Source: Flavobacterium sp. (GTDB taxonomy: Bacteria; Bacteroidota; Bacteroidia; Flavobacteriales; Flavobacteriaceae). Taken from it: a DNA stretch of 16,283 bases. Each line of letters begins with the position of its first letter. Positions within the stretch are counted from its first letter, which is position 1. The translations under genes and the position numbers were made by a program. A model generated the notes under the pieces. The model was given only the letters and a program-made list of their open reading frames with translations. It did not search any database and was not told the DNA's origin. Location of the stretch: NCBI GenBank assembly GCA_030682755.1, contig JAUXNR010000920.1:1-16283 (forward strand), given 5' to 3'. Positions 1 to 7,415 of the stretch are shown one piece after another.

Positions 1-155
1 CCCCAATCATTGTTAATCATACTTAAGTCAGAATGACAAATACCACAATACGCCACTTTGATGTCTACTTGTTCAGCACCTAACGTTCCTAATTCATAGG
101 AGTAAGGTGTTAGTTTTGCTTTGGGCTCAAGAGCCGCGAATCCGTTTACTTTCAT
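1..155 (-). CDS. Zinc-dependent alcohol/aldehyde dehydrogenase, N-terminal fragment (Ahr/YjgB-like)
   Basis: Only the first 51 codons lie in the window; the gene runs off the left edge. The start is the ATG at 155-153, giving a product beginning MKVNGFAAL. Around residues 35-45 it reads YCGICHSDL, the catalytic-zinc motif of medium-chain zinc alcohol dehydrogenases, where the first Cys binds zinc and the following His-Ser belong to the proton relay. The context YCGICHSDLSMI closely resembles what I remember of E. coli Ahr (YjgB), an NADPH-dependent aldehyde reductase, so a broad-range aldehyde reductase of the cinnamyl-alcohol-dehydrogenase subgroup is likely. It should be cytosolic. It is separated from the acyl-transfer operon by 327 bp and a terminator, so it is a separate transcription unit. 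The exact substrate cannot be read from this fragment. Confidence 0.88.
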   Translation of the reverse strand, partial: MKVNGFAALEPKAKLTPYSYELGTLGAEQVDIKVAYCGICHSDLSMINNDW

Positions 156-238
156 GGGTTTAGGTTTTTTTTATAAAGGGTTTGATTTAATACAGTAATT
201 CTTGTTTTTCTTAAGAGGCAACAGCCTGTCTATCTACA

Positions 239-266
239 CAAATATAACTACTATTATAACGTAAAA
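239..266 (-). promoter_or_regulatory. Putative Bacteroidota-type promoter for the dehydrogenase
   Basis: On the minus strand TATATTTG (246-239) matches the -7 element TAnnTTTG exactly. A weak -33 element TTTT (266-263) lies 16 bp upstream. Transcription would start near 232 and leave a leader of about 75 nt before the ATG at 155. The -7 match is good, but the -33 element and spacing are poor. Confidence 0.4.
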
Positions 267-344
267 CTATAATTTGTTGGTTGTCAGATAACCATCAATT
301 TAAAACCGAAATCGTTGCCACAAAGAAAAAAGGATACTAAGTGG

Positions 345-415
345 AAAAAAAAATTAAATAAGGTAAGTCGCTAAGTTGGTAGCTCGTGTAATCATACCAA
401 CTTAACGTACTTACC
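345..415 (-). terminator. Rho-independent terminator of the MBOAT operon
   Basis: A perfect 10-bp inverted repeat, TAAGTTGGTA (372-381) and TACCAACTTA (395-404), has a 13-nt loop. It is extended by an outer 7-bp pair, GGTAAGT (362-368) and ACTTACC (409-415), with a small 3/4-nt internal loop. On the minus strand the stem is followed by a T-rich stretch that includes nine T (complement of 345-353). It lies 67 bp past the MBOAT stop codon, as expected for the end of that operon. Confidence 0.75.
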
Positions 416-482
416 CAATTAACAAAACACTCTTGTGTCTCATAAACTTTTTATTAGAACGTATGTCATTTTATTCTAAGTC

Positions 483-1898
483 TTAAAATTGAAAATAAAT
501 AAATTGTTCGCTATTTCCTTGAGCAATGGCAATCAGAAAGAACAAAATTCCCCAAATTATTCCCAGCACCCATGGACTTGTTTTTAAAGAGACTTCTTTT
601 AAAGAAGTATTCCGCATCATCCAATGACTGAGAAACAAAATGGAAATAAGTGTAAGTACTTTCACCACTTCAAAGGTTTCCAATATTTTCACGCCATCTG
701 AAGTTGTAAAGGTCATGGCTTTAATCATGTTCCAAGCAGTTGAAAATTCACGAGCTCTAAAGAATACCCAAGTGATGTTCACACAGGTAAAGGTCAGAAA
801 CGCCAGAAAAATACCATTCGTTGCTGTAATCTTAAACGGTAAATACTGTCGTTGCAAGCGTTCTAAAATCAAATACGTTCCATGCAAGCCACCCCAAATT
901 ACAAAAGTCCACGCTGCACCGTGCCATAAACCACCAAGAAGCATTGTAATCATCAAAGCTGCATACATTCTGGCAATTCCAAATTGATTTCCTCCCAGTG
1001 GGATATACAGATAATCCCTCAACCAACTTGATAGTGAGATGTGCCATTTTTTCCACAAATCAGAGAAACCTAATGCCGCATAAGGATATTTGAAATTGTC
1101 AGGTAATAGGATTCCCAGCATCAACGCTATACCAATTGCACAAGTGGAATAGCCTGCAAAATCAAAAAATATTTGTCCGGAGAATGCTAAAGTGCCCACC
1201 CAAGCATCTACACCGTGAAGTGCTTTTCCGGCTCCAAATACTGTGTCTGAAGTTGCAGAAAGGAGCGTGTCAGCCAGTACAATTTTTTGAAACAATCCAA
1301 CGGTTAACAAAAACAATCCCCAAATGAACTGGTTTGCTGTGGCTCTTTTTTCTTCATAAAACTGCGAAATCAAATCTTTTGCTCTAACAATAGGCCCTGC
1401 AACTAGTTGTGGAAAAAAAGTCACATATAATGCAAAATCTAAAAAGGTTTTTGCCCGTTCAATTTTTCTGTTGTACATATCAATGGTATAAGACATGGTT
1501 TGAAACGTATAAAACGATATACCCATGGGAAGAATGATGTCCATCGGTTGCACTTGATAACCATAACCATAAGTGTTTGCCACCGTTGTAAAATTATCCA
1601 ACAGAAAATCCCGGTATTTAAAAAAGGCCAAAAACCCTAAGTTAACTACCATACTTAACAACAACCATAACTTGCGTTTACGTTCGTTATTTTCTACGGC
1701 TAACTTTTTTCCGGCTGTCCAGTCTATCATGGTAGAAATCCAAAGTAAAATCACTAATGGCGGATTCCACAATCCGTAAAAAACATAGCTTGCCAAAAGC
1801 AGCATTCTTTTTTTGGAATTCCAGTTTAGGAAATTACTATAATACAGTGCCAATACAAGCACCAAAAAGACGATGAAACTTAATGAATTAAATAGCAT
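483..1898 (-). CDS. MBOAT family membrane O-acyltransferase (AlgI/DltB-like)
   Basis: The 471-residue polytopic membrane protein has the normal length for the AlgI/PatA/DltB branch of MBOAT proteins, which carry an acyl (usually acetyl) group across the inner membrane for transfer to an exported polymer. Family hallmarks are visible: GISFYTFQTMSYTIDMY near residue 128, FPQLVAGPI near 162, KWHISLSSWLRDYLYIP with His286, and LGGLWHGAAWTF with the almost invariant His326, followed by a second His at 339 in GGLHG. The start ATG at 1898 lies 2 nt after the TAA of the upstream SGNH gene, so the two are translationally coupled. This MBOAT plus SGNH pairing is standard for secondary acylation systems. 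No alginate, teichoic-acid or cellulose genes are nearby, so the acceptor (envelope polysaccharide, peptidoglycan or other) is unknown. Confidence 0.92.
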   Translation of the reverse strand: MLFNSLSFIVFLVLVLALYYSNFLNWNSKKRMLLLASYVFYGLWNPPLVILLWISTMIDWTAGKKLAVENNERKRKLWLLLSMVVNLGFLAFFKYRDFLLDNFTTVANTYGYGYQVQPMDIILPMGISFYTFQTMSYTIDMYNRKIERAKTFLDFALYVTFFPQLVAGPIVRAKDLISQFYEEKRATANQFIWGLFLLTVGLFQKIVLADTLLSATSDTVFGAGKALHGVDAWVGTLAFSGQIFFDFAGYSTCAIGIALMLGILLPDNFKYPYAALGFSDLWKKWHISLSSWLRDYLYIPLGGNQFGIARMYAALMITMLLGGLWHGAAWTFVIWGGLHGTYLILERLQRQYLPFKITATNGIFLAFLTFTCVNITWVFFRAREFSTAWNMIKAMTFTTSDGVKILETFEVVKVLTLISILFLSHWMMRNTSLKEVSLKTSPWVLGIIWGILFFLIAIAQGNSEQFIYFQF

Positions 1899-1900
1899 GG

Positions 1901-2941
1901 TTAGTTTGATTTAGTAGTAGTAATTACGCTGTCTTTTAGTAAGATGTTTACAAATCGTTCGGTAAATACATCTGCATCAGGTCCTGATAAATGCGACCAT
2001 TCCGGAGTATCAAAACCACTAAGTTCCTTGTAATCTGAATAGTGATAAGCCGGAACATTTGCTTTTTTAACCAACACATCCCAAAAGTCATTTCGCGGTA
2101 AACCATTTGTTTCTAAGTCATGAAAAAAACCGGAGGACGGCAATCTTACTAAGATAACTTTTCCTCCACGAGCTTTAAATTTTTCAAGGTCATTGAGAAA
2201 AAATGCCATTGTTCCGTCTTTATCTGGAGGAGGCATATCTGCAGACATAAAGAATTGCCAAACTGTTTTTATGGAATTGGCAAAAGCTGTATCTGTGACC
2301 ACTTTTTGCTTCATCCGAACGTTTCTGTTGATGTCAATATCCTGAAATCGGTAAAACGGTGGCATGTCCGGATTTGCAGTTCGTTTGGGCAATTTTATAG
2401 TTTTTAATAAAGCTTTCAAATTGATGTCGTCATACCATTCTTCTTCATCATTAGATATAAAGGCAAAAGTATTTTGTAACGGTAGGGAAAGAGCATAATT
2501 CAATCGTTGAGCGTAGGTTCTGTCTTTATAAAATTTAGATCGGGAGGCTGCTCTATCCCAGGGTGGAGCTTGTGGGTATGTGGTAGAGAAAAATAAAGGC
2601 GGTGTTACACCCACCACTAACGTTCCCTTGAAATCAGTATTTTCAACAATGTCATGAAATACAGGAAGCGGTGATGCTCCGGCATTTGCCAGTTGAATGG
2701 GTTGTATTCCTGTTTGTTTTTCCCATTCTTCCAATTGAATGTCAAACAATACTCTGGAGGAACCCACTAAAACAACATCAGACGTAGAAGCTTTATCTAC
2801 TTTTGCCCGATTAATAGCCCACAGGTGTTTGTCATCATCCAAATCAGGAAAATAGCCTTTGGAACGCCAAAACAGTTCCCATATACCAATAGCTATAATG
2901 CTAAAAGCAATGGCTACCCATAATGATTTTTTTACACTCAT
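1901..2941 (-). CDS. Membrane-anchored SGNH-like protein, partner of MBOAT acyltransferase
   Basis: The 346-residue protein has one N-terminal hydrophobic segment (about residues 7-25) after a short basic MSVKK, so it is likely anchored in the inner membrane with its domain in the periplasm. Residues 55-63 read DVVLVGSSR, the nucleophile block of SGNH/GDSL-type proteins, with Ser62 as likely nucleophile. LANAGASPLP near 83-92 fits the second block. Near the end EWSHLSG places His317 where the catalytic His is expected, but Glu stands where the usual D-x-x-H has Asp. In the family such proteins (AlgJ/AlgX, DltD and PatB analogues) transfer the acyl group delivered by the MBOAT partner onto the polymer. 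The gene sits 47 bp after the DUF418 gene and directly before the MBOAT gene. Family placement is by motif and context, since overall conservation is low. Confidence 0.75.
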   Translation of the reverse strand: MSVKKSLWVAIAFSIIAIGIWELFWRSKGYFPDLDDDKHLWAINRAKVDKASTSDVVLVGSSRVLFDIQLEEWEKQTGIQPIQLANAGASPLPVFHDIVENTDFKGTLVVGVTPPLFFSTTYPQAPPWDRAASRSKFYKDRTYAQRLNYALSLPLQNTFAFISNDEEEWYDDINLKALLKTIKLPKRTANPDMPPFYRFQDIDINRNVRMKQKVVTDTAFANSIKTVWQFFMSADMPPPDKDGTMAFFLNDLEKFKARGGKVILVRLPSSGFFHDLETNGLPRNDFWDVLVKKANVPAYHYSDYKELSGFDTPEWSHLSGPDADVFTERFVNILLKDSVITTTKSN

Positions 2942-2988
2942 AATTTGATATTTAAGGTTAGATGTTCTGCTAAAGTAATGATTTTGAA

Positions 2989-4215
2989 TTATTTATTATA
3001 GGTGAGTTTTCTCCAAATCCATTCCATCGGACCTTGGTTGAATCTTTTTAGCCAGAGACTACTGTACATTATTTGAATGATATAAATTATGAGTGCAATC
3101 ACCATTGTTATGGTAAATCCGAACTTTCCGGCATAACCAAAACCAATTCCAAAAAAGAACAATGTAGCCAATATAGATTGCATTAAATAATTGGTCAAAG
3201 CCATTTTACCAACCGGTTCAAACCAGTTAAATAGTGATTGTTTTTTTTGGTATAACAATGCCAGTAAAGCCGCATATCCCAAAGCTAAAGGAACAGTGCC
3301 AAGCGTATAAGTCAATGTTTTCAAGCTGCTTGAATAGGGTATTTCAAAGCCAAAAAAATCCAAGTATGATCTTAAAAAGCAGATGGGTAACCCAATTGCA
3401 ATGCCCAATAACGCATTTTTTTTCAAGAATTTTGTGTTGGTTAACAACCCTTCAAACAAGATAGCTCTTCCGGCTCGTAATCCAAGCAGAAAGATACCCA
3501 ACACTTTGAATGGTCTTCCTTCCTCAAGAATAAATCCTATTCTGATAAAAACATTGCTGAGGTTGGCTTTAAAAAAGTTGCCCCAATTTTCATTTTTAAT
3601 ATGACTGTTCATGTTGGTCATTTTCATTTCTCCAAATTCCTGTATGGGAATATCAAATTGTGTGGCCAAATAGGAATTTATTTTAAAAAAATAGTTTGGA
3701 TATTTCCATCCAATTATATTGATGAGGAAATCGTTTAAAATGGGAAGCAGGAGTAAAATTATGGCATAAGTAATCAGATTTTTGTTTGTTGTAGTCACAA
3801 AATATACTAATACAAAACCAAGAAGAGCATACAAAGTCAGAATATCACCCACCCAAATAAAAGCTAAATGACAAAAACCAATCACTAACAACCAAAACAT
3901 CCTGCGTTTATAAAAAGGTGCAAAAGCTTCGCCTAGTTTGTTTAAATTTTGAAATTGGATGGCACAACCAATGCCAAACAATAGCGAAAATATAGAATAA
4001 AATTTGCCGTCAATTAAGGTGTATATTATAAAATCAAAAGGCAGGTCAAATGAGAAAGAAGCCCATGGATACTGCTCTTTGGGATCCATAAAGAATATCC
4101 CTGAAAAAAATGAAATGTTTGCACAAAGAATTCCAAAAATGGCAATACCTCTCAAAGCATCAAGGAATTTAATTCTGTCTTTTGCTGAAATTAACGCGTT
4201 GTTTTTTGTCTCCAT
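2989..4215 (-). CDS. DUF418 domain membrane protein (YeiB-like)
   Basis: The 408-residue polytopic membrane protein opens with RIKFLDALRGIAIFGIL at residues 13-29, the typical N-terminal segment of YeiB-like proteins. It resembles the first helix of acyltransferase-3 proteins (R-x-x-x-LD-x-LRG). It ends with QGPMEWIWRKLTY, the diagnostic end of the DUF418 domain (Pfam PF04235), which covers roughly the last 150 residues. Length and ends are normal, so it looks intact. No biochemical function is established for the family that I know of. It is the first gene of a three-gene minus-strand unit with the SGNH-like and MBOAT genes, so I infer a role in supplying or moving an acyl donor, or in a parallel acylation step. 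The ATG at 4215 puts LDALRG at the usual distance from the start. Confidence 0.85.
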   Translation of the reverse strand: METKNNALISAKDRIKFLDALRGIAIFGILCANISFFSGIFFMDPKEQYPWASFSFDLPFDFIIYTLIDGKFYSIFSLLFGIGCAIQFQNLNKLGEAFAPFYKRRMFWLLVIGFCHLAFIWVGDILTLYALLGFVLVYFVTTTNKNLITYAIILLLLPILNDFLINIIGWKYPNYFFKINSYLATQFDIPIQEFGEMKMTNMNSHIKNENWGNFFKANLSNVFIRIGFILEEGRPFKVLGIFLLGLRAGRAILFEGLLTNTKFLKKNALLGIAIGLPICFLRSYLDFFGFEIPYSSSLKTLTYTLGTVPLALGYAALLALLYQKKQSLFNWFEPVGKMALTNYLMQSILATLFFFGIGFGYAGKFGFTITMVIALIIYIIQIMYSSLWLKRFNQGPMEWIWRKLTYNK

Positions 4216-4427
4216 CTGATTGGGTAGTAGTTACTTTAATTTATTGTTTGTTTTTTTTGAATGTTTTTTTTTGATGATTTAAGGTTACTATCATCATACT
4301 GTAGTGCCGAAATGATACTGTTAGTCACCACTCAGATTTTTTTTTTGATTTATAAGACCTTTAATTTTCTATTTTTAAGTGGAAAAATTTTTAAAATTCA
4401 TTCAAGACTATTCATGGTTACACTGTT
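4216..4427. repeat. Intergenic region with a small hairpin and a 19-bp spaced direct repeat
   Basis: No gene is seen. TGATGAT (4272-4278) and ATCATCA (4290-4296) form a 7-bp inverted repeat. The heptamer ATACTGT occurs at 4296-4302 and 4315-4321, 19 bp apart, within longer imperfect copies. These lie upstream of the DUF418 gene and could be an operator, but I find no TAnnTTTG box next to them. No convincing terminator follows the stop codon at 4428; there are only A/T runs around 4381-4400. Confidence 0.35.
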
Positions 4428-5303
4428 TTATTTTGACAATGCATCATTTAATTTTTTGGTATCCACATATTGTTGGAATACAGTTACTTTACCGTTTCGA
4501 AGAGTCCAATGATGTGCCACTTGAGCATTGTATTCATTCCCGTTTTTGAGTTTAGCTTTGTAACGTAAAGTAGCTAAAACTTGATTGTTAGACATTTCAT
4601 GCAATTGAATTTCATCTAAAGTGAAATACTCATGTTCTGCTAGAATTCTACCGAACACACCATTTAAAACAGCTTCAGGACCTTTATAAGGATTGCCATC
4701 TGCATATTTGTTTCCTTCGGCTTCAAACCAAATTATGTTTGTATCCATTGCCGCCAAAACAGATGGTACATCACCTTTTGCAAATGATTGATAAAGAGTA
4801 TTAATAAGATTCACATTTTCAGGATTCGAAAGAATTCCTAATTGTTGCATAAAAGGCATGCTGTCCATAAAATCTTGTTCATGGGCAATCTTACCATTTT
4901 TCATTTTGGCAATGGTAACGCCTTCTACATTTACTGTTTTTCCGGTTGGCGGCATACCAAAAAATTCACCGGTATTCTTACCTTTAAAATTCCAATGTTT
5001 TACAATTTTATCACCTTGTCCGAATATATCAACGATGGTGAACGTAATGTCTGAAAATCCGGTTAAGTAATTTTGATAATGGGCTTTAAAGTTTTCAATG
5101 CCCACAACGTTTTCCGGACTGGAAACCATGGTAATGTTTGTATCAAAATTTGTTGTGTTAATCTGGTCAATTTGTCTTTTATTGACAATGTCATCCCACA
5201 CTTTCGCATACATTTTTATGTTGTTTTCTGAAGTGCTTTTTTGTGCAAAAATTGTTGAAATGCAAAGCAATGTCATTCCGAAAAGTAAAATTCTTTTTTT
5301 CAT
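4428..5303 (-). CDS. Secreted protein with two SnoaL/NTF2-like domains
   Basis: The 291-residue product starts with a clear signal peptide (MKKRILLFGM..., cleavage probably after Ala20 before QKSTS). Residues about 28-156 form an ester-cyclase/SnoaL-type domain, with the characteristic GEFFGMPPTGK at 112-122, then KMKNGKIAHEQDFMD and QQLG. Residues about 161-291 form a second NTF2-like domain (LYQSFAKGDVPSVLAAMD, then YKGPEAVLNGVF, then HHWTLRNGKV). Such cone-shaped domains bind or isomerise small hydrophobic molecules, but membership alone does not predict a reaction. It is the last gene of the exported-protein operon and is separated from the previous gene by 63 bp that contain a terminator-like hairpin, so it may be expressed at a lower level. 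The ATG at 5303 is supported by the signal peptide. Confidence 0.85.
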   Translation of the reverse strand: MKKRILLFGMTLLCISTIFAQKSTSENNIKMYAKVWDDIVNKRQIDQINTTNFDTNITMVSSPENVVGIENFKAHYQNYLTGFSDITFTIVDIFGQGDKIVKHWNFKGKNTGEFFGMPPTGKTVNVEGVTIAKMKNGKIAHEQDFMDSMPFMQQLGILSNPENVNLINTLYQSFAKGDVPSVLAAMDTNIIWFEAEGNKYADGNPYKGPEAVLNGVFGRILAEHEYFTLDEIQLHEMSNNQVLATLRYKAKLKNGNEYNAQVAHHWTLRNGKVTVFQQYVDTKKLNDALSK

Positions 5304-5316
5304 ACTAGGGTTAGAT

Positions 5317-5353
5317 AAAAAAACTGTCCATTACAGTATAGAAATGGACAGTT
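5317..5353 (-). terminator. Intra-operon terminator/attenuator hairpin
   Basis: A perfect 11-bp inverted repeat, AACTGTCCATT (5322-5332) and AATGGACAGTT (5343-5353), with a 10-nt loop, is followed on the minus strand by seven T (5323-5317). This is a textbook intrinsic terminator. It sits just 13 bp past the stop of the lipoprotein gene and before the tandem SnoaL gene. It may end most transcripts or partially attenuate the last gene. Near-identical GGGTTAGAT (5308-5316) and GGGTTTAGAT (5354-5363) flank it. Confidence 0.8.
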
Positions 5354-5366
5354 GGGTTTAGATGTG

Positions 5367-5891
5367 TTATTCTTTTGCTTGTTCTGTAGTTTCTGAAGCA
5401 GCGGTTTCAGGTAATTTCATGAGAGCCATTGCAATGGATGAATTATTCCAATAGCCGTGTTCTTCAACTATTTTTCCATTTTCAAAACGTGCTGTCAGGT
5501 GCACCGGTATTTCAAAAAGTTCGTTGGTTGCTTTGAGTCTTCCTTGCCATAATCCCCAAAAGTTTACCCAAGTATGACCTTTGTCAGTCAACACTTTTTC
5601 AAATTCAGATTCTTCCGGCACTAGGGTTACGTTAGAAAATAATTCAAAATCACTTTTATCTTGTTCAATCATTTCTGCTACTGATTGTGGGTTCTTTTTG
5701 GTAGCATTTAAATATACTTTTGCCGTATCAGCATAATGAGAGGCCAATGCTTCCCAATTTGCCATTTCATAATCCTTGAGAGCTTTTTTATAGGTCTCAA
5801 TTTCAGGAGCGTTTTGAGTATACCGTTCCTTGTTGTTTTGACATGCAACCACAATAAGTAGTGTCATGATGCTTAAAAAAATGTTTTTCAT
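5367..5891 (-). CDS. NTF2/SnoaL-like lipoprotein
   Basis: The 174-residue product has a lipoprotein signal peptide, MKNIFLSIMTLLIVVAC, with a lipobox VVAC and lipidation at Cys17. The mature part is a single NTF2-like domain: an initial helix with ALKDYEMANWEALASHYADTA, a central part with WVNFWGLWQG, and the final strand HLTARFENGKIVEEHGYWN, a sequence form common in SnoaL-like proteins. It should be anchored in the periplasm or on the outer membrane. Its ATG at 5891 lies 11 bp after the stop of the previous gene, so the two are almost certainly co-transcribed. The ligand is unknown. The domain resembles those of the downstream secreted tandem protein, suggesting that the operon works on one class of small molecule. 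Confidence 0.85.
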   Translation of the reverse strand: MKNIFLSIMTLLIVVACQNNKERYTQNAPEIETYKKALKDYEMANWEALASHYADTAKVYLNATKKNPQSVAEMIEQDKSDFELFSNVTLVPEESEFEKVLTDKGHTWVNFWGLWQGRLKATNELFEIPVHLTARFENGKIVEEHGYWNNSSIAMALMKLPETAASETTEQAKE

Positions 5892-5902
5892 AAGATTGTT
5901 TT

Positions 5903-6655
5903 TTATTTATTAGGAATGTATGATAAATCTCTTCTCATGGTGCCCCGACGGGTTTCAATTTTGAAGGTATATTTTTCTAATTCGTCATTCAGTTTGATGC
6001 GTTCTTCCCCTAAAAGTTTGTTGCTGTTTTCTACTAATTTTTTAAAATCTTCAGCATTTTCAGATGCAAATGACACCAACAAATAAGATTCAGAGTTTCC
6101 AAAACCACTCAGATAAACTCTGTAATGAAGTTTTGATCCTTTACTTTCGTATAGTTTTTTAAAACTTTCAGCCAGTTCCAGAATTTTATCGCTGTGTTTT
6201 GGTTCATAATAGTATAAATAATTTACCCGATAATCTTTGCCGTCAATCAGATTTGTCATCCCCACAGGCATGTGTGATAGCGTAGTTATCAGGTTCAACA
6301 GATAATCACCATGACTGGGATAGCACTCATCAAATTTTTCAAATATTTTGATAAAAGCGTCACCACCCATTTTTTCTAAAGTATTGGCATAAGGATTTAA
6401 ACTTAGTTCAGACATGCTGTTCAAAGGGGAAATGGCGTGGTATTTATGATCATCTGTCACAAACATGTTCCATCCTTTTTCTTCTTTGTTTTCTGCGGCT
6501 AAGTCGGCCAGTTTTTTTGCCAGTACTTCATAATCATTTACTTTACTAGGAATAACATTGTCCACATGAACTCTATACCGCTGTGAATTTTGAGCGAACG
6601 TAATCGAGAGTGAAAACAGAAAAAACAGCTGTATGAGTTGGATTGTATTTTTCAT
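5903..6655 (-). CDS. Secreted protein, probable tandem dimeric alpha/beta-barrel fold
   Basis: The 250-residue product has a signal peptide (MKNTIQLIQLFFLFSLSITFA, cleavage after Ala21, mature start QNSQRY). I do not recognise a named family. The mature part looks like two repeats of a ferredoxin-like half: residues about 24-120 (YRVHVDNVIPSKVNDYEVLAKKL, WNMF, then a helix) and about 138-230 (YRVNYLYYYEPKHSDKILEL, YRVYLSGFG, YLLVSF, then a helix). This is the pattern seen in dimeric alpha/beta-barrel proteins (antibiotic-biosynthesis-monooxygenase-like and relatives). Architecture and the AQNS mature start are shared with the gene just upstream, of which it may be a distant paralogue. Spacing is 12 bp on one side and 11 bp on the other, typical of one operon. 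The fold call is inference from residue patterns. Confidence 0.65.
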   Translation of the reverse strand: MKNTIQLIQLFFLFSLSITFAQNSQRYRVHVDNVIPSKVNDYEVLAKKLADLAAENKEEKGWNMFVTDDHKYHAISPLNSMSELSLNPYANTLEKMGGDAFIKIFEKFDECYPSHGDYLLNLITTLSHMPVGMTNLIDGKDYRVNYLYYYEPKHSDKILELAESFKKLYESKGSKLHYRVYLSGFGNSESYLLVSFASENAEDFKKLVENSNKLLGEERIKLNDELEKYTFKIETRRGTMRRDLSYIPNK

Positions 6656-6667
6656 AGCAAAGTAGTT

Positions 6668-7384
6668 TTATTTGCTTAAATCATCATGTTTAACGTAGAG
6701 ATAACTCCAGATAGCTTCTACATTTTTCATCGCAGCATCACGCATTTGATTAGACACTTTTAGCCCTTTTTCTTTTTCAATGATTTTCCAAATGTTATCT
6801 CTTTGAACATCCATAGCTGCAAAACTTTTAAAGGGAGTTGATAAAACATAATGAGGTCCATCTTCACCACCACCCATAAATCTGTAAACATAGCTTCTTG
6901 GGCTACCTTCTGCTCTTTGCAAAAACGGCAAACGTTCTTTTAAACCTTCTTCATAAGCTCTTCCATCTTTCACTTTAACAAATGTTGCCACAACCATTTT
7001 AGTGCCTTCTGCCGGACTTCTGCTTAATTCAGGAAGATTCCTTGCGGTGTTAAAACTAATTTTTTCAACATGTGGCATAATGTGATTCATAACAATCATT
7101 TGACAATCATCACCGGCTTTGTCTTCGTTGTCAAATTGTGCCCAGTTTTCAAGAGAACTGGTCATCAAGTACACTGTGCCTTCACCTTGAAATCGTTGCC
7201 AAAAAGTCCAAGTTTCTGTTCCATTGTTTTTTTCATAACACTCTTTGTACATTTTAACTCCTGCTTTAAATTGACTGTTGTGTCCGGTTTTAACCGTGAT
7301 TTCAGTCATGTTTAAAATTCTACCACTGTTTTGAGCTACTACAAATAGGGGGAAGAGTAGTAACCAACAAATTACATTTTTCAT
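6668..7384 (-). CDS. Secreted protein, probable tandem dimeric alpha/beta-barrel fold; first gene of operon
   Basis: The 238-residue product has a signal peptide (MKNVICWLLLFPLFVVA, cleavage after Ala17, mature start QNSGR). Two similar halves are visible: RILNMTEITVKTGHNSQFKAG with TWTFWQRFQG and VYLMTSSLENWAQF, then KMVVATFVKVKDGRAYEEGL with RSYVYRFMGGGEDGPHYVLSTPF. The strand-helix-strand rhythm and the long helices resemble ABM-type alpha/beta barrels, which bind small ligands or act as cofactor-poor monooxygenases; no catalytic residue can be assigned. It is the first gene of the four-gene exported set and lies directly downstream of the hybrid two-component regulator. A candidate promoter and operator precede it. 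The start ATG at 7384 is fixed by the signal peptide. Confidence 0.65.
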   Translation of the reverse strand: MKNVICWLLLFPLFVVAQNSGRILNMTEITVKTGHNSQFKAGVKMYKECYEKNNGTETWTFWQRFQGEGTVYLMTSSLENWAQFDNEDKAGDDCQMIVMNHIMPHVEKISFNTARNLPELSRSPAEGTKMVVATFVKVKDGRAYEEGLKERLPFLQRAEGSPRSYVYRFMGGGEDGPHYVLSTPFKSFAAMDVQRDNIWKIIEKEKGLKVSNQMRDAAMKNVEAIWSYLYVKHDDLSK

Positions 7385-7415
7385 GTTTCAATTATTTAAT
7401 TGGTTAGTAATAATC

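Larger units (their letters stand above)
156..482. other. Intergenic region without a gene
   Basis: I see no coding sequence on either strand in these 327 bp. They hold the putative promoter of the dehydrogenase (239-266) and the terminator hairpin of the upstream acyl-transfer operon (345-415). The remainder is AT-rich with A and T runs and no recognisable motif. Confidence 0.6.

Noticed and set aside
372..404. Operator or recombination site suggested by the perfect inverted repeat
   Set aside because: It is followed on the minus strand by a T-rich tail just past the MBOAT stop, so a terminator explains it better.
483..1898. Alginate acetylation system (algI)
   Set aside because: The MBOAT fold matches AlgI, but no alginate synthesis gene is visible and Bacteroidota use the same family for other polymers, so the specific name is not supported.
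4261..4512. Plus-strand open frame of 83 codons
   Set aside because: Low-complexity Phe/Leu-rich product that overlaps the end of the tandem SnoaL gene on the opposite strand; an artefact of A/T runs.
4428..7384. Polyketide biosynthesis cluster suggested by SnoaL-like and ABM-like domains
   Set aside because: All products carry export signals and there is no ketosynthase, acyl carrier protein or other biosynthetic gene nearby. SnoaL/NTF2 folds are too widespread to imply polyketides.
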